From: Anomaloglossus baeobatrachus
Lineage: Eukaryota; Chordata; Amphibia; Anura; Aromobatidae
Assembly (NCBI RefSeq): GCF_048569485.1
Contig: NC_134358.1
Coordinates: forward strand, 245,310,964 to 245,374,963
Length of the DNA: 64,000 nt
Direction of reading: 5' to 3'
Below the pieces are notes generated by a model. It searched no databases and was not told where the DNA came from. It saw only the letters and a list, made by a program, of their open reading frames with translations. This document shows, piece by piece, positions 45,624 through 57,558 of this stretch (position 1 is its first letter; every line of letters starts with the position of its first letter). Made by a program: the position numbers and the translations under genes.

Positions 45624-46789
45624 TGTACCGCCCCGGGGCTCGGCCGGCTGCCGAGCTGCTCGGATCCGTGCTCGTCGGTGGGTGGCTCTGGCTCCTCCCG
45701 GACCCGGGGGTCACGTCGCTCTGAAGGGGAGTTGGCGCTACGTGTAGGGATTTCGGTGGGGAAGGTTCCCGGCCGAGGCCGTGGCATTTAGTGATGTAAG
45801 TTCGTGATGCCACCCATGGGTTGTGGTGAATGTGGACACCACCGCTGCCGTTAACTAGGCTTCCAGGGACAATGTTATGCAGCCTGGTGTTGACCCCTCC
45901 GTGGGCAGGGGGTAATGGTCCCGGGGCCCGGTGGTTGTGAGGTGCGGGTAAGATGGTGTGGTACGGTGCACAGCCTGAGGGCACTGTTGTACTCACTCTG
46001 ACAGATACACCAGAGTCTCTGGTAAACCAAAAAGAATGGTGGTCGGTGACCGCAGCCGGCTGCGCTTTGCCCCTTTCTCAGGTTGGTGGTTCCCACCTTT
46101 CTCCTGCACTTCTGTGGTAGAACTTGACTGCCTATGCTTCAGCAACGGTAGTCCGCTCCCCGGCTTGATGTGTGTCGGGGAACCTGTTTGCCCGCAGGCG
46201 CTGGCCCATGGGATCTCTCTGCCTGTGCGGTGGCTTTCTATCCCCCTCGGTGGGCTGTTGCCCTCTTTCGGGTCTTGGGACGGGAAAGGATCTAAGGTCC
46301 AGACCTCAATCAGTGAATTTGACGTGGTCCAGTGGCTTCTGGACCTCGTTCTGGGTCTGAGTACCCCTCCTGGTGCTCCGGTTTCCGGTTGGCTCCCCGG
46401 TTCGGTACCGGCGGGCCACTACCCTGTCCTGGTCCCTTACGGTTCCATCAGCCGTCTTCCCGGCTCCTGCAGGCGGCAACCACCGTCTGCCTCCTGGTCA
46501 CAGGGAATCTGGGCTCCTACCCAGATCCCTGACAGACGTTGACAAAGTGCTTCTACTCTCCTCTACTCCCTAACTCATCTCTCCTCATCTGTTTTTGTGT
46601 TTTTCCCACCTCAGGCTCTCTGAACTCCTCGGAGGGCGTGGCCAACCGCCTGGCTCCGCCCCCGGGTGTGAACGTCAAGACCTGAGAGGGGTGACTCAGG
46701 GTTTTAGGTTGGCTGGTTACACCTTTTTAGGGGCTGGTCTTTGTGCAGGGGGTCTACCTGTGACTACCTGGCTAGTCCAGGGCATCACA
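45624..46789 (-). mobile_element. Solo LTR, minus orientation, TSD CAGA
   Basis: Plus coordinates: TGTACCGCCCCGGGG to CCAGGGCATCACA, with TSD CAGA (45620-45623 and 46790-46793) inside the minisatellite unit GGGACAGAACCC. 1166 bp, same LTR family as 41919-43123. Confidence 0.85.
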
Positions 46790-47486
46790 CAGAACCCTTA
46801 GCCCTACAACCCAGGGACAGAACCCTTAGCTTTACAACCCAGGGACAGAACCCTTCGCCCTACAGTCCAGGGGCAACACCCTTAGCCCTACAAGCCAGGG
46901 ACAACACCTTTAGCCCTACAAGCCAGGGACAACACCCTTAGCCCTACAACCCAGGGACAACACCCTTAGCCCTACAATCCAGGGACAAAACCCTTAGCCC
47001 TACAACCCAGGGACAGCACCCTTAGCCCTACAACCAGAGCTCTTGGATAGCCCTTATACTCTAGCCCTGCTACCAAGGGACAGCACCCTTAGCACTACAA
47101 CCCAGGGACAGAATCCTTAGCCCTACAACCCAGGGACAGAACTCTTAGCCCTACAACCCAGGGACAACACTCTTAGCCCTACAACCCAGGGACAACATCC
47201 TTAGCCCTACAACCTAGGGAATGCACCCTTAGCCCTACAACCAGGGCTCTTGGATAGCCCTACTACTCTAGCCCTGCTACCCAGTGATAGCTGTCATATA
47301 ACCCTACAACACAGGGAGGACTCTTTTATAGACAGTTTGTGATTTGCAGTCCATGCTCGTACAATATTGCATGGATATTTGCATGCAATACCCTTGAACC
47401 CTTAAAATTAGAAGTGGCCCTCTGAAGACAACCATAATGCTGATGTGGCCCTTCATGAAAGTGAGTTTAACATCCCTGCTCTAGTA

Positions 47487-48056
47487 AGAAAGCTTTTGTT
47501 AATGATTGATCAGCAGCATTTATTTTACTTATTTATCTATTAGCATTTATTATGTTTTTTGCTGTGCAGGCCTTTTTATTTTTTAATCTTTCCCCTGTAA
47601 AGGTCCAAATATACCTTTTATGAAATATACACAGCAGCATGGTCATGTGACAAGTCACCCTGTGATCTTGTGACCAATGGAATTATCTGGCAATGTGCTG
47701 GGACCAATGGAAGTAGCAGGTGTGCTGCTGACTTAATGGTATACACAGCACTAATAAAATATCATTTCTGCCATCTTTTGTGGGTGTCTGGCTTTCTGTG
47801 ATAGCCAGATCCCTGATCGATAAATGCATGATTTAGAGCGCCATCAAAACATGGCCTTTTAATGACCACCATAGAGGTCTGTCAGTGGTCATTAAGGGGA
47901 TAAAGATACAAAAAGATGGCTCAATGAACTAAATTGGCATCCTAGTTTCAGCACCAGAAAAGAGGCAACATCCAGGAATTCTATTCCCTGCAGATCAAGT
48001 TAATTGACTAAATGAAGTTAAAAGAATTGTTATAGGAACACAAGTATTTGCTAGTG
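47487..48056. other. Intronic sequence, no gene
   Basis: A/T-rich; includes dispersed-repeat-like phrases (CAGCACTAATAAAAT) but no ends or ORFs that can be supported. Confidence 0.35.
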
Positions 48057-48059
48057 TAA

Positions 48060-48892
48060 AGGTCCAGTCACACTAAGCAACTTACCAGCGATCCCAACAA
48101 CGATAGGGATCGCTGGTAAGTTGCTAGGAGGTTGCTGGTGAGCTGTCACACTGCGACGCTCCAGCGATCCCACCAGCAACCTGACCTGGCAGGGATCGCT
48201 GGAGCGTGGCTACACGAGTTGCTGGTGAGCTCACCAGCAACCAGTGACCAGCCCCCAGTCTCCTAGTTACAGCACACATCAGGTTAATTAACCCAATGTG
48301 TGCTGCAGCTAAATGTGCACAGAGCAGGGAGCAGCGCACAATGCTTAGCGCTGGCTCCTTGCTCTCCTAGTTACAGCACACATGGGGTTAATTTCCCGAT
48401 GTGTGCTGCAGCTAAATGTGCACAGAGCAGGGAGCAGCGCACAATGCTTAGCGCTGGCTCCTTGCTCTCCTAGTTACAGCACACATCGGGTTAATTACCT
48501 GATGTGTGCTGCAGCTACATGTGCACAGAGCAGGAGCCGGCACTGACAGTGAGAGTGGAGGAGGCTGGTATCAAAGGTAAATATCGGGTAACCAAGGACA
48601 GGGCTTCTTGGTTACCCGTTGTTTACATTGGTTACCAGCCTCTGCAGAAGCCGGCTCCTGCTGCCTGCACATTTAGTTGTTGCTGTCTCGCTGTCACACA
48701 CAGCGATCTGTGCTTCACAGCAGGACAGCAACAACTAAAAAATGGCCCAGGACATTCAGCAACAACCAACGACCTCACAGCAGGGGCCAGGTTGTTGCTG
48801 GATGTCACACACAGCAACATCGCTAGCAACGTCACAAAAGTTGTTCGTTACCAGCGATGTTGCTAGCGATGTTGCTTAGTGTGACGGGGCCT
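48060..48892. mobile_element. Harbinger-like MITE, 833 bp, with internal tandem units
   Basis: Termini AGGTCCAGTCACACTAAGCA and, inverted, AGGCCCCGTCACACTAAGCA, flanked by TAA (48057-48059 and 48893-48895). The interior has 2.2 copies of a 104-bp unit beginning TAGTTACAGCACACAT (48264, 48368, 48471), which itself contains short inverted repeats (CACACATC..GATGTGTG). It is longer than the other MITEs because of this array. Confidence 0.78.
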
Positions 48893-49149
48893 TAAGATCA
48901 GACAATGGAGAGGTGACCAATCAACATTACGGAATAGATGTACAACAGGACTATACACTCAGCCATTGATTGCTCCTACTTCCTACCAATATTCGGGAGG
49001 AATTGATGATGACCGCCAAACACGATGATGCCAATATGCAATGAGAGAAGAGTGTAAGACACACACTTTGATGGTCGGGGATCAAAAGAAGGACCAAGGT
49101 ATGTATGACTTGGACCCCACACAGTTATAGGAAACAGAAAAAGTTGCCC

Positions 49150-49425
49150 CTGGTGGAAGATTAAGCTTTGTTCACATGCTGCTTTTTGCAGTGTTGGGTT
49201 TTTTTCTGCGGTTTTTTTATTCAAATTAAAAACTGCCTTTTACCCTACCATCAAAGATATGGGATTTCAGAAAAAACGCTTACCGGACTTACTTTTTTCC
49301 CTGATTCAATTTTAAAACTGTTCCATTTTTGAAAATTGCAGCTTGGATAATTCAGTGTTTTTGCAGCGTTTTTCACCATAGAAAGCAATGAAGTTAAACA
49401 ATGCTGCAAAAACGCAACCATACAA
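49150..49425. mobile_element. MITE fragment
   Basis: TTAAGCTTTGTTCACATGCTG resembles the outer ends of the element at 56696-57555 (AGTGTGAACAGAGCC, inverted), and GCTGCAAAAACGC and CAGCGTTTTTC repeat inside. The right end is not found. Confidence 0.4.
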
Positions 49426-50152
49426 TTTAGCTGTGATTTTACTTATATATCAGTATATGTGATGAATCCTCAAAAAAATCGGGGGCCTGTGATAGCAGAT
49501 AGAAATACAGTGAGAATCTACAACAGCTGGCAACATCCTGAGAAGATACAGTAGAGTAAAATCTCCTGTGCCTCGAGGAGAGAGACACCAAGAGCCTGAG
49601 CTAGACTGCTATTCATGAGGTCTGAACTCACAGCGGCCAAATTTTGCCAAGATGCCTTCCAGGTTAGAGGGCTATATGAAATATGGCCAGCCAAATGGGA
49701 GCGGAAGGCTGGAAAAAATGAGGACAGTGTAGCATTTAGAGATGTGGCTGCAGCAACTGCTTTCTATACTATACCATCTTCTATGCATCTGTATCTTACA
49801 ACAGTTGAAAACCCTTGGTCATGGTGAACGGGGACAAATGCAGCCTGCGCAGAAGGTGGGAGGATAGACCTGTCCATGTGTAGACATATGTGCTGAGCTT
49901 TGTTTCTATCCAAAGATCCATGTAACAAGATCCTGTGTATCATCAAAGGTAGCTCATCAGAGCCCCTCAGGAGAACGGGAGTGTGACATGATGGTCCAGG
50001 GCAGAGCACCTTCACAAGTTCACCACAACCAGTAGAGCCAGTTCTAGCAACAGTCAGATACCCAAGCAAGAAATTATTATAGAATATGTATAATAATATA
50101 GCGATAGGCCATTATATGTTTCTGTTTTATGTATACAAATTAAATACTTGAC
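49426..50152. other. Intronic sequence, no gene
   Basis: No exon with Gly-X-Y periodicity and no other recognisable gene. The 101-codon minus frame at 49764-50069 has no family features. Confidence 0.35.
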
Positions 50153-50197
50153 CTTTATGCCTTGCTCTCCAGGTTCACCGGTGATTCCTAGGTAGCC
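50153..50197 (-). CDS. Collagen triple-helix exon (45 bp), second seen
   Basis: Minus strand, acceptor TTTATTTAG and donor GTCAAGTA. It encodes GYLGITGEPGEQGIK, five triplets, phase 0. 45 bp is a standard collagen exon size (54 minus one 9-bp unit). It is followed by the 26-kb repeat-filled intron. Within the window the gene has no visible start, stop or globular domain, so its chain type rests only on exon sizes and composition. Confidence 0.85.
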
Positions 50198-50386
50198 CTA
50201 AATAAAAACAAAAACAAGAAAAAAACAGAAATAACTATGGTAATTCAATAGGTAACATATAGGTAGATTTGATTAAGATAGATTGTATTTAGCAAGTCAT
50301 ATCAAATCATGTAAATAAAAGAAAACAGACTGTTATTTTGGATGGTTTTGGTCAAAACTTTTGTTTGAACTCAATTACTGACTGTT

Positions 50387-50785
50387 AAAGCAGACTCCAG
50401 CATTTTTTTTTATTGCAGTGTTGAAGTGGTGCTTTAAATCTAAGTCCTCTGCCCCCTTTCTTATACAAGCCGTCCGGTGGTCCATCTTCTATCACCACCA
50501 CTCCTGTCGGTCTCCGGTGATTTGTGACCTGCCGGGAGCTCCAGTGTTTCATGGAGCACACCGGAGGTCACAAATCAAAGTATCTCTATGACGGCCTTGT
50601 TCTGGCTCTCATAGAGATGCATTGAGAGCTTGTGATGTAACTTGTGACTTATGGCCAATCAGAAGCTACAATCATAAGATGGTACCATGGTACCAAACAA
50701 GCATGAAAACACTGGAAAGGGAGTATAAGACAGGGGGTAAATAGCTTAATTTTATAACGCCACTTACATTCCTTTAAGCTGAACA
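50387..50785. repeat. Possible MITE or dispersed repeat
   Basis: Runs from TTAAAGCAGACTCCAGC to CTTACATTCCTTTAAG, with GTGACCTGCCGGGAGCTCC / GGAGCACACCGGAGGTCAC fold-backs. The terminal match is weak. Confidence 0.35.
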
Positions 50786-50870
50786 ATAGTACTGGAGGTA
50801 ACAAGTATCTTTATTAGTGAATACCAAAGACAATGCTTTAACACAGTTTTTACAGGAGCACAACTCCTTA

Positions 50871-51305
50871 AAGGGAATCTGTCACCAGGTTTTAACTACC
50901 TAAACTGGGAGCAACATGGTAAAGAGACAGAGACCCCGATACCAGTGATGTATTACTTATGGGGTTGCTTAGTGTAGTTTTGATAAAATCACTGTTCTAT
51001 CAGCAGAAAATGAAGATTAGTAAACCTGCTGCCATGTCCTCCATATTTCTACAGAGAAAACCCTTCCCACACCACTGATTGGCAGCTTTTTGTCTATGCA
51101 CAGTGTACACAGATAGCTATCAATCAGTTGTGTGGGTGGGTTAATACAAAGCTAGAGAATCAGGTAATTAGTAGATCTGTAGCAATAAAACTTTTACTTT
51201 TATATTAAAACTCCAGCACCTATTAAAGTAAGTGATAACTCTCTGGAATCAGACTGTCCCTACATTATGCAGCTTTCTGAAGTGGTAGCAAAAACCTGGT
51301 CACCT
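50871..51305. mobile_element. MITE with AAGGGAATCTGTCACC end
   Basis: Starts AAGGGAATCTGTCACCAGGT and ends, inverted, AAGGTGACCAGGTTTTTG, with TTA at both borders. About 435 bp, non-coding, a widespread frog repeat type. Confidence 0.6.
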
Positions 51306-51460
51306 TAAAATGAATCATGTTCCTTATATCTAGCTAAAATCATGAGTCCCACTGTTGAGACCCAACTTAAATTGTTGGGGAAATCTGTAAGCAAGTGCTG
51401 ACATTGCACCTATTGAAATCAAAGGACAGTCCCACAAAGCAAAAGCTATATTATCTATTA

Positions 51461-52786
51461 AAGGGAAGGTGTCGCTTTTTTTATTTTTGTATTAATAATA
51501 GTGATTATGAAATCAAGTATTTTTAATACAAAATTAAATTCACTGTTTATTTAGTTTTTATTTAATTCTATCTTTACTCAAACACTGGGGGCTGCCATCT
51601 TGGATTTGCTGTGTGCAATGAGAGTTACTCACCTCAGATACTGCAGCCCCTGTGTATAAAGGCTGATAGTCGCTGTCCAACCCTATATTTTACATGGTGA
51701 CTACTTCCTGCTGTAACCTGGACACGTTCCCTGTGCTGTTCAGATCACTGCTCTGGGAGGAGACCGCCGCCATTTTTGTGGAGCCCACAGCATATGCTGT
51801 GTGCTGCACTTTCCCCCTGTCACCCACTCTGTGCTCAGCGCTAGTCGAGCTGTGACAGGAGGAGTTAATGAGACACCAGGCTTACAGGAGGAGGTATAGG
51901 GAGCTGAGGTGCCGGATGGGGTGAGTACCGGTGGCGGGCAGTGGTGATCCCACCCTAACTGATCCTGATGTGCTGTGGAAGTCGCACTGCAATCTCCCCC
52001 CCCCACGCTCCCCTCCAACTGATCCTGGTGTGCTGTGGAAGTCACGCTCTGACAGAAAGAACAGCTGAAACACCAGACTGACAGGAGAGGCTGCCGTGGA
52101 TGGAGGTCTGACGTGAGTGCATGTGACTGGGAGCAGTGACCACGTCATGACATCTGTAGTGCAGTGTCGGGCTCAGGCTGCAATCACTCATCCTCGCCAC
52201 GTCACCTCGGACCTCCGATCCTGGCCAGCAGCTTCTCTTGTCAGCGTAGTTTCTTTGGCAGTTTCTCCTCTCAGCGCTCAGAGCACAGTATATGGGGGCA
52301 CAGAAATATGGGGGCACAGTAATATCAAGGCACAGAAATATAGGAGACAGAAGTATGGTGGCAGAGTATATGGGGCATACTGTAGTATACAGTGGGGCAC
52401 AGTATACAGTGGAGCACTATGCAAGCTGTCCTTGGTGACACTTTAGACATATTAGGATCACTTTGCGGTCACGAACAAAATGGCTCCACACTGGTGACAT
52501 CTTCCCTTATCCTTTTAGAAACACCAAGATTGTGAGGGGGAGGTGTGACATCACACACAGGAGAGCAAATTGTGCCCAATGTTACTGCAGTTGTAATGTG
52601 AGCTAGTTGTACACTAGGATTTCAGTAGCTGCTCCCCATAGTGTTTAAGAGCAGAAAATATCAAACTTTTACATTTTTGGGGGGGAATTTGCTCAATTAA
52701 AAACAAATAATATTTAAACAAAGCATTAAAACTTTACATTTATTATTTCAGTTATTGAAAACATATTTTTTACAACACCTTCCCTT
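51461..52786. mobile_element. 1.3-kb TIR element without transposase
   Basis: The inverted ends AAGGGAAGGTGTCGC and, from the right, AAGGGAAGGTGTTGT are flanked by TTA and TAA. The interior holds a direct repeat CAACTGATCCTGGTGTGCTGTGGAAGTC-type (about 51957 and 52017, quoted in part: GATCCTG.TGTGCTGTGGAA) and ATATGGGGCA units near 52290-52420. Open frames on the minus strand follow these repeats and have no transposase motif. Confidence 0.65.
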
Positions 52787-52923
52787 TAATTAGAAACAGT
52801 ACTTTAGGAATAATAATAATAATAATAATAAAAAAGGAGTGGGGGTTGTTTTAATCCTGCTCTTTTTGTAAGCAGCTAATATACAGTATATGAACATTAA
52901 TGAGCAATCAAAATTGTACTTAC

Positions 52924-52977
52924 CAAATATCCAAGCTCTCCACGACTTCCCAAAAATCCAGGGTTGCCACCGCTCCC
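52924..52977 (-). CDS. Collagen triple-helix exon (54 bp), first seen; gene description
   Basis: Encodes GSGGNPGFLGSRGELGYL, six triplets, with acceptor TATGACAG and consensus donor GTAAGTAC. Together the seven exons spell 41 uninterrupted Gly-X-Y triplets, all exons starting with the Gly codon and ending on a full codon, so the reading is secure. The product would be a secreted extracellular-matrix chain that trimerises. Exon sizes 36/45/54/72, few Pro-Pro triplets and many hydrophobic X/Y residues suggest a non-fibrillar chain such as type VI alpha, but other classes are possible. Upstream exons lie beyond 64000 or were not recognised. Confidence 0.85.
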
Positions 52978-53221
52978 CTGTCATAATAGAATGTGAAGCT
53001 TATTACTCATTTTTATACCGTGATACTAATTTGTGTTAGTTACAACTAGTAGAAAAGAATAAATAAAAACAATAGAATACAAAAAGAATATATAATTATA
53101 ATAATTATTATTATTAGAATACATTTTTATAAATTATACTGTATATTTAAAAGCTTGAAGTCTTTTGAGCTTATTCTAAAAGATGGTCTTTATGGCTAAA
53201 AAATATTGCTTAAAAGACTAA

Positions 53222-53775
53222 AGGGGGCTTTACACGCAGCGATATCGCTAGCCAGTGTACCCACCCCCGTCGTTTGTGCGTCACGGGCAAATCGCTGCCC
53301 GTGGCGCACAATATCGCTAGGAGCCATCACATGGACTTACCTGCCTAGCGACGTCGCTGTAGCCAGCGAACTGCCTCCTTTCTAAGGGGGCGGTTCGTGC
53401 GGCGTCACACACGCGTCACTAATCGGCCGCCCAATAGAAGCGGAGGGGTGGAGGTGAGCGGTCGTAACATCCCGCCCACCTCCTTCCTTCCTCATTGCCG
53501 GCGGCCGCAGGTAAGCTGTAGTTCGTCGTTCCCGAGGTGTCACACATAGCGATGTGTGCTGCCTCGGGAATGACGAACAACCTGCGTCCTCAACAATCAA
53601 CGATTTTTTTAAAATGAATGACGTGTCAACGATGGACGATTTGGTATTTTCCATTGTTAACGGTCGCTCGTTGGTGTCACATGCAACAACGTCGCTAACG
53701 ATGCCGGATGTGCGTCACGGAATCCGTGACCCCGGCTATATATCGTTAGATACGCCATTGCGTGTAACGGGGCCT
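53222..53775. mobile_element. Harbinger-like MITE, 554 bp
   Basis: Termini AGGGGGCTTTACACGCAGCG and, inverted, AGGCCCCGTTACACGCAATG, flanked by TAA (53219-53221 and 53776-53778). It shares GGGGGCGGTTCGTGCGGCGT and GCCGGATGTGCGTCAC with the MITE at 8434. Confidence 0.78.
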
Positions 53776-54395
53776 TAAGGTTTCCAGATTCATTTTCAAA
53801 TACCACCATCTTTGACAAAGCAGACAAACCAGATCATATACAGTACAGTAACACAAACAATTTAGAAATAACTTAATAATTTGTTCTTATATTGAAGCAT
53901 TGTTATCCCATAATAACTACGCATAATTGTAATGTAATCTGCCAAAATTGATCCTTATATTTCTTTATCCCATGCTTCCTTGATTTCTTGTTCCCTCTTT
54001 ACCTACAACAAAACCCATCATCCCTTTATATAAGATAAATAATAATAAAAACATTTGAACATAAAAGCTGGAAGTTGATACATGAATGCAGACAAAAGTA
54101 TTTGGACACCTAAACATTAGACCTGCAGAAGCATTTGTGACATCCCATGCTAAATCTACAATAAACTCACCCAACCATGCCTATATATGGATGTTGCTTT
54201 ATGCAGTTTTGCTGGAACAGATAAGAGTATTTCCCAAAATGTTCTCACGAAGTTCAAATCATAAAAGTCTACAAAATGTCTTGACGCATTAAGATTTCTC
54301 TTCATCCACAATGTTATCCGTCCTCCACAAAACTACAGTTGGCACAGTGCAGTTAGGCAGGTAAAACTCTTCTGGCTTACAACACACCAGTGTCG
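53776..54395. other. Intronic or flanking sequence, no gene
   Basis: A/T-rich sequence. A short stretch at 54080-54260 (AAAAGTATTTGGACACCTAAACATTAGACCTGC in part) resembles a mariner end, but the partner is not visible. Confidence 0.3.
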
Positions 54396-54735
54396 TGTAT
54401 TGGGGAGGGCAGACAGGGAATTTACCTTGGACACAACTGGCAGTGTGCAAAGTGACAGTATGGGGAGAAGGGGGATGTGTGAGGAGACAATATGAGAGAA
54501 GGAGGGAAATGTGTGAGCAGACAGTATGGGGAAAGTGAATGTGTGAGAAAACAGTATGGAGGAGGGGGAAATGTGTAAGGAAAATGTATAGGGGGAGGGG
54601 GAAAATGTTTGAGAAGATAGTATGTGGAGAAGGGAAATGTGTGAAGAGACAGTATGGGGAGGAGGGAAATGTGTGACGAAACAGTGTGGTGAGGGGGAAT
54701 TTGTGAAGAGTAATTAGATGGGTGTGAGGGAACAA
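54396..54735. repeat. Minisatellite, GGGAAATGTGTGAGGAGACAG units
   Basis: About nine degenerate units of 30-50 bp with GACAGTATGGGGAG and AAATGTGTGA. The 148-codon minus-strand frame over it is an artefact of the repeat. Confidence 0.7.
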
Positions 54736-55744
54736 TGTAGCACTCCTGAACCTGTCAGGGCACTACAAGGTACTGCATCCTGTCACAGATGCAGGGCCTA
54801 CCCCCACTGGACCAGTGCCGGTAACATCAACACACATACACATCCCCAGTTTCACTTTCCCAATCAATGGTGACTGACTAGTCTGGGACCAAATGGATGG
54901 CCACCCAGGGGTGGAGCCAATCCAGTCCACTAGACGACAATCAGGGGGGAGGAGTGAGACAGCAGGACAGTCTGTAGTGACAGTGGTAAGAGACGGACGT
55001 GTCTTCAGATGGGGTCGCGTAGCAGTGATCTAGATGGTGAAGGAGAGAGGTTGCCAGGGAGGGTACGAAGAGGTACTCCTGGAACCTTAGCACCGACAGG
55101 GCACAGGGCCCTAGGTCAGGTGAACCCTTCAGGCCACCTGACAAATACCTGCACAGTGAGGGGACCATCCAGGACCTCACTGACCCAAGATTCCAGGGGC
55201 ATCAGCAGTAACGAGAGAGCCAGGGACCGGAACAGAACACCGACCAAACAGGGTTCACATTGCCCACTGTATGGATCAGAGACTGACAACAAACAGAAGG
55301 GGACCCCCAGACGCTCCAAGCCATGGGGTTCCACCAACCAGTGAGAGGTGCAGGGGAAAGAAGCCACCAGGTTACCACACCGGCACTGGGACTAAAGGGA
55401 CCAGGGGTCAAAACCAGCCATCCTCAGTGAACCAGCATTACCATTGCTGTGAGTAAACACCAGTTGCACTGCATTCCCATCGTGTGGTCTCACTTCTTTC
55501 CACGCCGAACTCCAACATTCACCCCCTGGGACTCTGCCCTACTTGCGGAGGGCCCAACATCCAAGCTGCCATCACCACCAGCCCCAGTGGCAATAGACTT
55601 TGCAGTGGCGGCTCCATCTATCTAGCCGCAACCCGCAAGTGGCGTCACGACATAAACTTTCTAATCTCCCCTGTATATAACCCCTTTTCAAGTGACCCCC
55701 AGGGTCACGTAACCAGACATCGGCCATTACACACCCGTGACACA
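54736..55744 (+). mobile_element. Degraded LTR, plus orientation
   Basis: Starts TGTAGCACTCCTGAACC and keeps blocks of the local LTR family (GACTGACTAGTCTGGGAC, CCCAGTGGCAATAG, AAGTGGCGTCACGACAT). The right end is uncertain (about GTGACACA, 55744) and no 4-bp TSD could be matched. A diverged, older copy. Confidence 0.55.
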
Positions 55745-55859
55745 GCACACGACAGGACATTCTGCATAGTTAGGCTCGAGTACTGCTGAATGAATGATGA
55801 AGCCAAAACAAATAGAGGTGGATGACTGACAGTGCCTCCAGTTCATTAGCTTTGTCTTA

Positions 55860-56457
55860 GGCCTCTTTCACATGTTCGTGAAAATCATGCACATTTTTCA
55901 CGGACGTGTCAAAGGTGCGTATTGTCCTCCGTGTGCTGTGTTTATGGCACAACGTGTGTTCTCCGTGTGTTATCCATGATAACACACGAAGAATGAGAAC
56001 TTTCTGCTCACTTATCCCTGGTGCTGATCTTCGGTCTCTGGCCCTGCCGACTCCCCGCTGCTGCTGCTTCCGACCCGCAGTGGAGTGAATATGCAATGAG
56101 CATAATAAGCGGGGGTCGGAAGCTAGAAGCAGCAGAGACAGCATCGCTGGAGAAGGTGAGTATAGAAATTCTTTTTTTTTCACAGACATGTGTCTTTTCT
56201 CCGGTGCGTGTCACACGGATCACATCCGCGCAGTCCTTGTGCGGTCCGTGTGACACCCGTGATGCCGGAGAAAAATGGACATGTCTACGTGTGGAGAACA
56301 CAGGCACACGTATGCTCCACACGTACACACGGTCCATGGCAAATCACGCACGTGTGCGGTGACCCATTGATTTTAATGGGCCTATGTGTGCCCGTGTCTC
56401 CAGCACGTGAGGAAATGGACCAACATGTACCGGAGACACGGACGTGTGAAGGGGGCC
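55860..56457. mobile_element. Harbinger-like MITE, 598 bp
   Basis: Termini GGCCTCTTTCACATGTTCGTG and, inverted, GGCCCCCTTCACACGTCCGTG, flanked by TTA/TTT. Same subfamily as 4907-5540 (ATGGACATGTCT, GGTCCGTGTGACACC-type fold-backs, CCGGAGA). Confidence 0.72.
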
Positions 56458-56695
56458 TTTCACTCAGTCCCCTATTGAAAACACAGAGTTTACATCTGTG
56501 GCCTATTGACATCTGTCTTACACGTCACCACCTAGCAAATCAAGCAAGCAGTCTGAGCCTCAAGTCATGCAGCAGTCACTTTCTGCTTTTTGAGGATTCC
56601 TCTGTCTGGGGTTCTGTCAGCCATCCACCTGGACCTGCCCCAGAATTAGCAGAGATTGAGTGCACTGATCCCCAATGACTTGCTAAGCTGTGTAC
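56458..56695. other. Flanking sequence, no gene
   Basis: Unique-looking sequence between two MITEs. Nothing recognised. Confidence 0.3.
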
Positions 56696-57555
56696 GCCTT
56701 GTGCACACACTGCATTTTTAGCCGCATTTTTTTTTGCGTTTTTGCTGCAGAGATTTCTTGAGAAAATGGTTGTAAGGTTGGGGCCACACGGGGATTACTG
56801 CGATCCCCTTGCATGACACTCAGCTCACACTGTCAGTACAGCAGAGCCGAGTGTGATGCGAGTGTCCTTGCTACTGAGGTCCGTTCGTGCGAGCAGACCT
56901 CAGCTGCGGGGGACGGGGCGGCACTCAGGAGGGGAGGGAGGGATTTCTCTCCCTCTCTCCTCCGTAGCCGGCTATTGCCATTCTCGCACTGCACTAGCGG
57001 TACACCGGTGTACCGCGAGTGCAGTGCCATTTTTCTCTCGCTCCATTCACTTGAATGGGTGCGAGAGAAAGAGTCTCGCATTACAATCGCAGCATGCTGT
57101 GATTGTTTTCTCAGTCCGAGTAGGGCTGAGAAAATAATCGATCGTGTGCTCTGACACACAGGCTAATATTGGTCCAAGTGGAATGCGATTTTTTATCGCA
57201 TTCCACTTGCACTGTTTTTCTCGCCGTGTGGCTTAGGCCTAACCTTAATGCAGACATTCCCCAGCAAAACCTATGGAAAAAAAAAATAGCTGTCAGCACA
57301 CTGTTGTTTTCTCAAGAACATTCTTTCTGTAGAATTTCTTGAGAAAAAGAATGTGCATGTCACTTCTTTTCTGCACGTATCTGCGTTTTTTGCCATAGAT
57401 AATGGTAAAAAAATGCAGGGACCAACCTGTGGAAAAAACGCTTGAAAAACGCACAAAAACGCGGTAAAACCACATTTCTGACCGCAAGTGCGCTAATCTT
57501 TCAGACTCTCAAGAAATTTCTTGAGAAAAATCCTTTTTCTAGTGTGAACAGAGCC
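56696..57555. mobile_element. MITE split by a second, nested MITE
   Basis: The outer element begins GCCTTGTGCACACACTGC and ends TAGTGTGAACAGAGCC, with ATTTCTTGAGAAA in both halves. The inner element (about 56780-57238) has ends GGGGCCACACGGGGATTAC and, inverted, GGCCTAAGCCACACGGCGAG and fold-backs around CGATTGTTTTCTCAGTC. Neither codes. Confidence 0.6.
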
Positions 57556-57558
57556 TTA

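Larger units (their letters stand above)
44955..47310. repeat. 28-bp minisatellite, interrupted by a MITE and an LTR
   Basis: Unit CCCTACAACCCAGGGACAG + CACCCTTAG (28 bp). It occurs at 44955-45039, 45600-45623 and 46790-47310, with longer variant units containing CTCTTGGATAGCCC at about 47036 and 47243. The interruptions divide single units cleanly, so the array is older than both insertions. Confidence 0.85.
43825..47478. mobile_element. hAT-type non-autonomous element with minisatellites
   Basis: Starts CATGGGTGTCAAACTCAAGG and ends, inverted, CAGGGATGTTAAACTCACTT, with 8-bp TSDs CTCTAGTG (43817-43824) and CTCTAGTA (47479-47486). Such ends (CAGGGGTGTCAAACTC) are common in vertebrate hAT elements. 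Between them are two tandem arrays and no transposase. A MITE (45040-45599) and a solo LTR (45624-46789) inserted later into the second array. Confidence 0.75.

Noticed and set aside
54289-54735. A 148-codon minus-strand frame rich in His, Pro, Phe and Ser
   Set aside because: It is the translation of a minisatellite (repeated FPSPHT-like blocks).
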